NCBI GenBank assembly: GCA_905216095.1
Contig: CAJMSQ010000034.1
Location: 1 to 17,724 of the forward strand
DNA from: an uncultured bacterium
GTDB lineage: Bacteria > Bacteroidota > Bacteroidia > Bacteroidales > Bacteroidaceae
DNA length: 17,724 bases
Direction: 5' to 3'
Part shown: positions 6,892 through 12,134 of the stretch, piece by piece
How positions within the stretch are numbered: the first letter of the stretch is position 1
How the letters are laid out: the number at the start of each line of letters is the position of its first letter
Notes under the pieces: generated by a model
What the model was told of the DNA's origin: nothing
Seen by the model: only the letters and a program-made list of their open reading frames with translations
Database searches by the model: none
Position numbers and translations under genes: made by a program

Positions 6892-8190
6892 TCAGCAATG
6901 CTTGTGCGTCATGATGTCGAGCACCAGGCGGTCGGTCTCGTTCATGGCATCCGCGCCAATCGACACGAGGTTGCGGATGCTGCGGTCCACGTCGTCGTCG
7001 ATGATGCCTTCGACGCTCGACACGCAGTTGCCCTGCATGGCCAGCATGGCCGAGAGCACGGCTGTGCTGACGCCTGAGGTCAGTTTGAGCGCGCAACTCG
7101 GTTTCGCTCCGTCGCAAATCATGCCTGTGAGGTTCGCAATCATGTTTTTCACGGCATAAGTGACCTGTTCGTAACTGCCGCCCATCAGGTAAGTGATGCC
7201 GCAGCTCGACCCCGTAGACGCCACGACGCATCCGCACAAGGCCGACAGCGTGCCGAGGTGCTGTTTGATATAGATGGCCGTGAGGTGGCTCAACATCAGC
7301 GCGCGCAACATCTCCTCGCGCGTGTTGTGGTTCTCGGAAGCGAAGACCACCACGGGGTTGGTGGCGCAGATGCCCTGGTTGCCGCTGCCCGAGTTACTCA
7401 TGACGGGAATCATGGCGCCGGCCATGCGCGCGTCGCAGGCGCATCCCGTGCTCGACAAGATGTGCGAGAAAATACTGTCGCCCATGATGCCTCGCCCGAG
7501 CGGCCGCGAGAGCGCCTTGCCCAGCCGGTGGCCGTAGTTACCCTCGAGCGAGCGGGCCGCGGCCGCCTCATTGAGCCGACGGGCCTCGTCGATGAACTCG
7601 ATTTCCCCGAGCGGCGCGGTCGTGGCGAAGTCGTAGACCTTGCGCAGCGTCAGCTGCAGCGTCTCCTCACCGGCATCGCCGGCGTCGGATGCCGTGTCAT
7701 GCTCGTCGAGCAGCACTTCAGCGTCGCGCGTCAGGCGGACAAAGCGCGTATGTTCGCGGCTGATGACGGCGCAGGCCTCATGTCCGTCGTCCGAACGGCA
7801 GACGACTTCGACGTACAGCTTTTCCTCCGTCCCCTCCTTCAGGGCTATGGCGATGCGCCCCTCGTCCATGTAGGCGCGTCCGCGGGCCACGGCCTCGGGG
7901 GTGCAGTCGCGGAGCACCTCGAGCCCGTATCCGGATTTTCCAATCATCGCCCCGAGCGCTACGGCAATGGGGAGACCCACCATTCCCGTGCCGGGAATGC
8001 CCACGCCCATGGCGTTTTTCAGCACGTTCGCACTCAGACGGACGTCGATGTGTGCGGGCAGGCAGCCCAGGATCTCGGTGGCGCGTGCGGTGGCCAGGGC
8101 CACGCATACGGGCTCGGTACATCCGATGGCGGGAACCACCCACCGGCGCACCAGCCTTACTATCTGTTGTCTTTCTTTGTCGGATAACAT
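6892..8190 (-). CDS. cyuA: L-cysteine desulfidase family protein (CyuA/UPF0597)
   Basis: Members of this family are iron-sulfur enzymes that split L-cysteine to pyruvate, ammonia and sulfide; they are related to the alpha subunit of Fe-S L-serine dehydratase. The 432-residue product has the family start PAIGCTEPVCVALATARA (Cys24), then GIPGTGMVGLPIAVALGA, SSTGCACDARMAGAMIPVMS (Cys250, Cys252), NSGSGNQGI, a cysteine-rich block Cys319/Cys321/Cys330 around VVASTGSSCGITYLMGG, and MICDGAKPSC (Cys359, Cys366). These include the probable cluster ligands. The start MLSDKERQQIV at 8190 matches the family N-terminus; a longer in-frame ORF reaching 8373 would overlap the regulator gene and adds only a non-conserved stretch. 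It follows the AraC-type gene by 25 nt, so the two are probably one transcript. Serine dehydration is a possible alternative activity. Confidence 0.85.
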   Translation of the reverse strand: MLSDKERQQIVRLVRRWVVPAIGCTEPVCVALATARATEILGCLPAHIDVRLSANVLKNAMGVGIPGTGMVGLPIAVALGAMIGKSGYGLEVLRDCTPEAVARGRAYMDEGRIAIALKEGTEEKLYVEVVCRSDDGHEACAVISREHTRFVRLTRDAEVLLDEHDTASDAGDAGEETLQLTLRKVYDFATTAPLGEIEFIDEARRLNEAAAARSLEGNYGHRLGKALSRPLGRGIMGDSIFSHILSSTGCACDARMAGAMIPVMSNSGSGNQGICATNPVVVFASENHNTREEMLRALMLSHLTAIYIKQHLGTLSALCGCVVASTGSSCGITYLMGGSYEQVTYAVKNMIANLTGMICDGAKPSCALKLTSGVSTAVLSAMLAMQGNCVSSVEGIIDDDVDRSIRNLVSIGADAMNETDRLVLDIMTHKHC

Positions 8191-8215
8191 ATCGGTGAAA
8201 AGTATCTGTTCGTTT

Positions 8216-8617
8216 TCAGCCGGCGGGCTGCAAACGGTAGTTGCGGGGTGTGACGGAATAGGCGCGGCGGAAGGCCAGATAGAAGGACTGCCGCGACGAG
8301 AAGCCCGACAGCAGCCCGATTTCTTCGGCCGAAAGGTGAGCGTGGCGCGGGCTCCGCAACATGCGGCAGGCATCGCGCAGGCGGAAACTGTTCACCAGTG
8401 CGTTGTAGTTGCTGCCTGTGCGCAGGGCTATGGCGGCCGAGATGTAGCGCGTATTGGTCCCCAGCTCCTTCGCCATTTGCGCGGCGGTGTAGCCGGGATT
8501 CCGGTAACGCCTGTCGCGGGTAAGCTGTTCGAGGATGCGCACGTAGAGTTCGTCGGCCCTCTCGCTCTTCAGTCTGCTCCGATAGGCCGGTTCTTTGGTA
8601 AGCTTTTCCGTTTCCAT
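8216..8617 (-). CDS. Small AraC-family HTH transcriptional regulator
   Basis: The 133-residue protein is essentially a lone AraC-type DNA-binding domain. A short charged N-terminus (about 1-40) precedes two helix-turn-helix units, the first at TAAQMAKELGTNTRYISAAI and the second at LSAEEIGLLSGFSSRQSFYLAFRRAYSVTPRNYR, the latter being the classic AraC signature. No sensor domain is present, so it may respond through a partner or to its own level. I chose Met at 8617 (METEKLTKEP); an ATG at 8662 would place the start inside the 64-bp repeat and upstream of the likely transcription start. It sits directly before cyuA on the same strand and probably controls that gene. Confidence 0.85.
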   Translation of the reverse strand: METEKLTKEPAYRSRLKSERADELYVRILEQLTRDRRYRNPGYTAAQMAKELGTNTRYISAAIALRTGSNYNALVNSFRLRDACRMLRSPRHAHLSAEEIGLLSGFSSRQSFYLAFRRAYSVTPRNYRLQPAG

Positions 8618-8636
8618 TCCTATGGGGGTATCTTTT

Positions 8637-8773
8637 GCAAAGATAGTGCAAATCGAGCGCAATAAGCTTGCTTAGATTGCCGAGATGCAGCCTATCTTAT
8701 GCAAAGATAGTGCAAACAGAGCGCAATGAGCTTGCTCAAATTGCCGAAGTGCAGCCTATCTTATGCAAAGATA
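8637..8773. repeat. Tandem 64-bp repeat, two copies plus a 9-nt third start
   Basis: Copy 1 (8637-8700) and copy 2 (8701-8764) agree at 57 of 64 positions; a third copy begins at 8765 and stops after gcaaagata. Each begins gcaaagatagtgcaaa and ends gcagcctatcttat. Each start contains CAAAGATA, the minus-strand -7 box TATCTTTG. The middle holds an imperfect dyad (gcaat...attgc around AAGCTT). The block lies immediately upstream of the AraC-type gene. It resembles interspersed intergenic repeats I associate with Prevotellaceae and relatives; copy number in this genome cannot be seen here. Confidence 0.9.
8638..8645 (-). promoter_or_regulatory. Putative -7 box for the AraC-cyuA transcript
   Basis: Minus-strand TATCTTTG lies 20 nt upstream of the start of the regulator gene, giving a leader of roughly a dozen nucleotides. 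Identical boxes recur at 8702-8709 and 8766-8773, each 64 bp apart because of the tandem repeat, so up to three start sites are possible. A clear -33 TTTG at 20 nt spacing is not seen for the closest copy. Confidence 0.5.
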
Positions 8774-8788
8774 CGTGAAAACAGCGGG

Positions 8789-8812
8789 CGGGGAAAGGTT
8801 TTTCCCGTTTTT
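8789..8812 (+). terminator. Orphan intrinsic terminator
   Basis: An 8-bp stem (CGGGGAAA with TTTTCCCG, one G-T pair, 3-nt loop) is followed by TTTTT. The orientation is plus-strand, but no plus-strand gene lies to the left until the convergent pair near 6771, so its transcript is not obvious. It may stop antisense RNA running over the AraC-cyuA pair or mark a relic. Confidence 0.6.
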
Positions 8813-8907
8813 GTGCGGGCACGACGGACCGGCCGGGCACGGAGAAGAGGGAAACACGCCCCAAAAGACAGGACACACGGACAGGCGGTTGCGGACCACC
8901 TTGTATT

Positions 8908-8937
8908 TTAACACTTGCCGGCTGAAAAATTAACACT
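8908..8937 (+). promoter_or_regulatory. Pair of TTAACACT direct repeats upstream of a promoter
   Basis: TTAACACT occurs at 8908-8915 and 8930-8937, 22 bp apart (about two helical turns), and the second ends 2 nt before the -33 region of the promoter at 8940. The spacing and position are what an activator binding on one face of DNA would need; no binding protein is known from the sequence. Confidence 0.35.
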
Positions 8938-8939
8938 CC

Positions 8940-8970
8940 TTGCTTTCGGGCGAAAAATGTTGTATCTTTG
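8940..8970 (+). promoter_or_regulatory. Consensus Bacteroidetes promoter with no gene directly behind it
   Basis: TTG at 8940-8942 and TATCTTTG at 8963-8970 are 20 nt apart, matching the consensus. Twenty-eight of 31 positions equal the minus-strand promoter at 25-55, including 19 identical positions in a row ending in the -7 box. Transcription would start near 8977 and meet a terminator within about 35 nt. Confidence 0.7.
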
Positions 8971-8985
8971 CAGTGCGGAAGTGCA

Positions 8986-9011
8986 GGGACGGCGTGAAAC
9001 CGTCCCTTTTT
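8986..9011 (+). terminator. Intrinsic terminator just after a promoter
   Basis: GGGACGG (8986-8992) and CCGTCCC (9000-9006) form a 7-bp perfect stem with a 7-nt loop, followed by TTTTT. With the promoter at 8940-8970 this would yield an RNA of only about 35 nt, or act as an attenuator for a longer leader. Confidence 0.75.
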
Positions 9012-9054
9012 CGTATCAAAAAGTCCTTTTTCCGGAGAAACTGTCCCTATGATA

Positions 9055-9104
9055 GGAAAAACTACATGGCATGTAGGCGGAACTACATGGCTTGTAGTTT
9101 TTCC
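9055..9104. repeat. Nested inverted repeats with two CTACATG palindromes
   Basis: Outer arms GGAAAAACTACA (9055-9066) and TGTAGTTTTTCC (9093-9104) are exact complements over 12 bp. Inside, CATGTAG (9070-9076) pairs with CTACATG (9083-9089). Seen another way, there are two 15-bp operator-like palindromes: CTACATG-G-CATGTAG (9062-9076, perfect) and CTACATG-G-CTTGTAG (9083-9097, one mismatch), with centres 21 bp apart. Directly to the left, CCTAT-G-ATAGG (9046-9056) is a further small palindrome. TTTTTCC at 9027-9033 could compete with the right arm for GGAAAAA. Confidence 0.75.
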
Positions 9105-9152
9105 TGCCCCTGCATGTAAGGAAAAGACAGAAGGGAGAAACGCTTCTTTTTT

Positions 9153-9177
9153 TGTGCACGAAGGTTAAAAATGTTAA
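9153..9177 (-). repeat. Interspersed 25-bp element, copy 1
   Basis: On the minus strand it reads TTAACATTTTTAACCTT, two variable bases, then TGCACA. The same element occurs on the plus strand at 17620-17644, matching at 23 of 25 positions. Both copies are intergenic. Function is unknown. Confidence 0.7.
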
Positions 9178-9287
9178 AGTTGCGGTTTCCCTTTCCGGCG
9201 TTCCGGACGGTTGCAGGTGCAGGTCCGCCGCCGGCATCCGCGGGCGGCAGCATCCCGTCCGTACATTTCGCAACGTTCCGCAGGCTT

Positions 9288-9321
9288 TTTGCGGTCATTT
9301 CCGTATTAATTCTTATCTTTG
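9288..9321 (+). promoter_or_regulatory. Promoter for the frr operon
   Basis: TTTG (9288-9291) and TATCTTTG (9314-9321) are separated by 22 nt, close to the Bacteroidetes consensus. Transcription would begin near 9328, giving a leader of about 40 nt before frr. Confidence 0.65.
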
Positions 9322-9366
9322 CTTGCAATATACCTAATACCGAAACCCATTAACAGACAACCGACC

Positions 9367-9927
9367 ATGTTAGACGTGAAAAAATGCCTTGCCGACTGCG
9401 AGGAAAAAATGGAAATGAGCGTGATGCACCTTGAGGAAGAACTGTCGCACATACGCGCCGGAAAGGCCAACGTGCACATTCTTGACGAAATCCGCGTAAA
9501 CAGCTACGGCTCCATGGTGCCCCTGAACAACGTGGCCGCCATCACCACCCCCGACGCGCGCACCATCGCCATCAAGCCCTGGGACAAACAGATGTTCCGC
9601 GTCATAGAGAAGGCCATTATCGACTCTTCCGTCGGCATCATGCCCGAGAACAACGGCGAAATCATACGCCTCGGCATCCCTCCCCTCACCGAAGAACGCC
9701 GACGCGACCTGACCAAGCAATGCAACAAGGAGGCCGAGGAAACCAAGGTGGCCATCCGCAACGCCCGGCGCGACGGTATCGACAAGTTGAAGAAGGCCAT
9801 CAAGGACGGACTGTCCGAAGACGTGGAAAAAGACGCCGAGGCCGACCTGCAGAAAGTACACGACAAGATGGTGAAAAAGGTCGAGGAACTGCTGGCCGCC
9901 AAGAACAAGGAAATCATGACCGTCTGA
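9367..9927 (+). CDS. frr: Ribosome recycling factor
   Basis: The ribosome recycling factor works with EF-G to split the post-termination ribosome. The 186-residue product has the family length and landmarks: the N-terminal helix followed by HIRAGKANVHILDEIRV (the usual RxGRA-type segment around residues 28-32, slightly altered to RAGKA), YGSMVPLNNVAAI, the IKPWDK strand, PPLTEERRRDLTKQC and the C-terminal helix. The start at 9367 (MLDVKKCLADCEEKM) is the family start; an in-frame ATG at 9319 lies inside the promoter box. tsf and pyrH, common neighbours elsewhere, are absent. Here frr is first in a probable operon with rsgA (58-nt gap) and an NfeD-family gene, linking translation functions. 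Confidence 0.97.
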   Translation: MLDVKKCLADCEEKMEMSVMHLEEELSHIRAGKANVHILDEIRVNSYGSMVPLNNVAAITTPDARTIAIKPWDKQMFRVIEKAIIDSSVGIMPENNGEIIRLGIPPLTEERRRDLTKQCNKEAEETKVAIRNARRDGIDKLKKAIKDGLSEDVEKDAEADLQKVHDKMVKKVEELLAAKNKEIMTV

Positions 9928-9985
9928 GAAACGGCAACCGCGGAACGGCGGCTGACGGACGGCCATCAAAACGCTACCGACAGAT

Positions 9986-10972
9986 ATGGACAAAGAACGG
10001 AACAGGACCCCGGACGCACCGCCCGCCGGCATACGCACGACGGGCATCGTGGTGCGGACCACGGGCAGCAGCTGCGTGGTGCGTACCCCGCAGGGCGAGT
10101 CGCTGGAGTGCAGGGTGAAAGGCAATTTCAGGCTGCGCGGCATCCGCTCCACCAATCCCGTAGCCGTCGGCGACCATGTCAGCCTGTCGGGCACGCCGGG
10201 CAGCGACGTCTGCTTCATCACCGAGGTGGCCGACCGCCGCAACTACATCGTGCGGAAAGCCTCCAACCTGTCCAAACAAAGCCATGTGCTGGCCGCCAAC
10301 CTGGACTTGGCCGTGCTGGTCGTGACGATGGCGCGGCCCGAGACCACAACCACGTTCATCGACCGCTTTCTCGCTTCGGCCGAAGCCTATCGCGTGCCCG
10401 TCGTGCTGGCTTTCAACAAGACCGACGAACTGTCTGCCGACGAACGGGAACGGGCCGAAGACCTGCAGGCCCTTTACCGCGGCATCGGATACGAGTGCCA
10501 CGCCGTGAGTGCCCTGAGGGGCGACGGCGTGGATGCCTTGTGCGCCGCCATGCAGGGCAACGTGTGCCTGCTGGCCGGGCACTCGGGCGTGGGCAAGTCC
10601 ACACTGCTCAACCGTCTCGTGCCGGGAGCGAACGCCCGCACGGCCGAAATCTCCGAAGCCCACGGCACGGGTATGCACACCACTACATTCAGCGAACTGT
10701 ACGACCTGCCCGGCGGCGGCTCGCTCATAGACATTCCCGGCATCAAGGGGTTCGGCACGTTCGACATGGAGCCTGAGGAAATCCACCACTACTTCCGCGA
10801 CATTTTCCGCCTGTCGTCCGAATGCCGGTTCGGCAACTGCACGCACCTGCATGAGCCGGGATGCGCCGTGCTCCGGGCACTCGAGGAGGGACGGCTGGCG
10901 CTTTCGCGCTACACGTCCTATCTTTCCATGCTCGAGGACAAGGACGAGGGAAAATACCGGGCCGCCTTCTGA
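9986..10972 (+). CDS. rsgA: RsgA, small-subunit ribosome assembly GTPase
   Basis: RsgA is a circularly permuted GTPase that checks the decoding centre of the maturing 30S subunit. The 328-residue protein shows an N-terminal OB-fold (about 16-80, TGIVVRTTGSSCVVRT), then the permuted GTPase order: G4 NKTD (144-147), G1 P-loop GHSGVGKS (198-205), and G3 DIPGIKGF. A C-terminal zinc site follows in CRFGNCTHLHEPGC (Cys280, Cys285, His287, Cys293). All elements expected for activity are present. The N-terminal 15 residues are polar and unconserved. It lies 58 nt after frr and 54 nt before the NfeD gene, so all three are probably on one transcript. Confidence 0.96.
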   Translation: MDKERNRTPDAPPAGIRTTGIVVRTTGSSCVVRTPQGESLECRVKGNFRLRGIRSTNPVAVGDHVSLSGTPGSDVCFITEVADRRNYIVRKASNLSKQSHVLAANLDLAVLVVTMARPETTTTFIDRFLASAEAYRVPVVLAFNKTDELSADERERAEDLQALYRGIGYECHAVSALRGDGVDALCAAMQGNVCLLAGHSGVGKSTLLNRLVPGANARTAEISEAHGTGMHTTTFSELYDLPGGGSLIDIPGIKGFGTFDMEPEEIHHYFRDIFRLSSECRFGNCTHLHEPGCAVLRALEEGRLALSRYTSYLSMLEDKDEGKYRAAF

Positions 10973-11026
10973 CGGCGGACGCCGTGACGGGAACCACGGA
11001 ATGCAAACCTGTAAAAACTACCTGTT

Positions 11027-11494
11027 ATGATACTGACCGTTATAATCATTGTGGCCGTTCTCGCCTTTGTGCTGGGACTGCTCGAAGTGTATGTAGTGCC
11101 CGGTTTCGGCGTGGCCGGCGTGTGTTCGGCGCTCTGCGCCCTGGCCGACATCCTGATTATCGGCTACGAGTACGGACCGGTATCCGCCGTCATGGCCCTG
11201 TTCGTCGCCATCATCGTGCTGGGCCTCATGCTGTGGGCGGTCAGCCGCTCGAAGACGCTGGACCGGCTTTCGCTCGACAGCGCCATCGAATCGACAAATG
11301 CCCGGGCCGAACAACTGTCCGTACGTCCGGGCGACGAGGGCCGGGCCTTGACGCGCCTTGCCCTTATCGGCAACGCTGAAATCGCCGGCAAGGTGGTCGA
11401 AGTGAAGTCGGAAGGAACATTTATCGACGAGAACACGCCCGTGGTCGTCGTGTCCGTAAACGAAGCCCTGGTCATTGTCCGCCCGAAAGGCTGA
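11027..11494 (+). CDS. NfeD-family membrane protein
   Basis: The 155-residue product has three hydrophobic segments (about 2-24, 27-46 and 52-74) followed by a soluble region whose last 55 residues (LIGNAEIAGKVVEVKSEGTFIDENTPVVVVSVN) fit the NfeD OB-like beta barrel. NfeD proteins act with flotillin/SPFH proteins in membrane organisation. This is the short form without the N-terminal ClpP-like protease domain. In many bacteria, including Bacteroidetes, a floA-type gene follows; here the next gene is on the opposite strand and unrelated. It is last in the frr-rsgA run and no terminator is visible in the 26 nt before the convergent neighbour. Confidence 0.8.
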   Translation: MILTVIIIVAVLAFVLGLLEVYVVPGFGVAGVCSALCALADILIIGYEYGPVSAVMALFVAIIVLGLMLWAVSRSKTLDRLSLDSAIESTNARAEQLSVRPGDEGRALTRLALIGNAEIAGKVVEVKSEGTFIDENTPVVVVSVNEALVIVRPKG

Positions 11495-11520
11495 CGCGCA
11501 CCGCGCCACGGGCTATGCGG

Positions 11521-11868
11521 TCACGCAGCCGCCGAAAAGAAATGCGCTATGCCGGGCAGATGTGTCTTGATGAACGACACGACGAAGCCTACCACAATGG
11601 CATTGAGCACTACAATGTACCAAGCGTGTGCGCCACGCGCGGCAGGACGCAGCAGCGCGGGCAGGGACAGGCAGACCGCCATGACAGGACCTTGCGCCCA
11701 CCAGGGCAGAAGGGGTAACGTGATGTAGAAAATAATTACCCCGACAAAAAGGTATTGCAGAAATACGGATAGGCAATATTTCCCCGGATAGCGGCGGGCG
11801 AGCAAAGGGACTATGTCGATGAGGGCCACGAACCCCGAAATAATAAAATAGGCTGTCAGCGTTTGCAT
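11521..11868 (-). CDS. Small four-helix membrane protein, function unknown
   Basis: The 115-residue product is almost entirely hydrophobic: probable helices at about 5-22, 31-53, 56-70 and 77-99, joined by short basic loops (LARRYPGKY, LRPAARGAH), so both positive loops may be cytoplasmic. No family motif is recognised. I chose ATG at 11868 (MQTLTAYFIISG) because a consensus -7 box lies 20 nt upstream; a longer frame from 12015 would run through that box and a strong hairpin. It faces the frr operon convergently, with a 26-nt gap, and is divergent from porX. Confidence 0.65.
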   Translation of the reverse strand: MQTLTAYFIISGFVALIDIVPLLARRYPGKYCLSVFLQYLFVGVIIFYITLPLLPWWAQGPVMAVCLSLPALLRPAARGAHAWYIVVLNAIVVGFVVSFIKTHLPGIAHFFSAAA

Positions 11869-11887
11869 GGTATGTCTCTGTTTGCGG

Positions 11888-11895
11888 CAAAGGTA
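11888..11895 (-). promoter_or_regulatory. Putative -7 box for the small membrane protein gene
   Basis: Minus-strand TACCTTTG matches TAnnTTTG and ends 19 nt before the start codon at 11868, predicting a leader of only about 13 nt. No clear -33 element is seen. Confidence 0.5.
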
Positions 11896-11975
11896 ATGCA
11901 AACCGTTTGAATAAGGGCACGCAATATTATTCTTTTTCTCGTTTTTCTCACTCCACGACAAAGAAAAAACGGTCC

Positions 11976-12008
11976 ACGGGCCCGGGAAACCTTCCGCGGG
12001 CCCGTTTT
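11976..12008. terminator. Strong GC hairpin between divergent genes
   Basis: ACGGGCCCG (11976-11984) pairs with CGGGCCCGT (11997-12005). The loop itself closes as GGAA/TTCC, giving about 13 bp with one bulged G. TTT follows on the plus strand. On the minus strand a short GGACC precedes a T6 run (11964-11969 region). The flanking genes diverge, so the transcript it ends is not the usual one; read-through from the frr operon is a candidate. Confidence 0.65.
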
Positions 12009-12072
12009 CAACCACATGGATTGCCGTTTCGCCTCTGTGCCGTGCCGGCGCTTACACACTTTAACTTAACGC

Positions 12073-12105
12073 CTTTCTTCATAAGGCCGTTTTTTCTTAT
12101 CTTCG
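12073..12105 (+). promoter_or_regulatory. Putative promoter for porX
   Basis: TTTC (12073-12076) and TATCTTCG (12098-12105) are separated by 21 nt. The -7 box differs from TAnnTTTG at one position. The porX start is 29 nt after the box. Confidence 0.45.
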
Positions 12106-12134
12106 CCCGACGTAACACAAATGCGGAAATACTT

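Larger units (their letters stand above)
8774..9366. other. Gene-free region with dense non-coding signals
   Basis: I find no credible protein gene here: the short open frames have no family features and overlap palindromes and promoter boxes. From left to right it holds an orphan plus-strand terminator (8789-8812), TTAACACT direct repeats (8908-8937), a consensus promoter (8940-8970), an intrinsic terminator (8986-9011), two operator-like palindromes within a larger hairpin (9055-9104), an interspersed 25-bp element (9153-9177) and the frr promoter (9288-9321). The stretch 9178-9287 shows nothing I can name. Confidence 0.7.

Noticed and set aside
7258..8187. 309-codon plus-strand open frame opposite cyuA
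   Set aside because: It is an antisense shadow of a well-supported gene in G+C-rich DNA, with no recognisable domain.
8191..8373. N-terminal extension of the cysteine desulfidase
   Set aside because: It overlaps the AraC-type gene out of frame and is not conserved-looking; the family starts at MLSDKERQQ.
8637..8773. Possible CRISPR array
   Set aside because: The 64-bp units are directly adjacent with no spacers, and only two full copies exist.
8726..8911. 61-codon plus-strand open frame
   Set aside because: It starts inside the 64-bp repeat and crosses a terminator hairpin; the translation has no family features.
9016..9353. Several short open frames on both strands upstream of frr
   Set aside because: They translate the palindromes and promoter region into low-complexity peptides and show no homology I recognise.
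11907..12134. N-terminal extension of PorX by 76 residues
   Set aside because: The extension crosses a strong hairpin and the promoter box, and the receiver domain begins properly at 12135.
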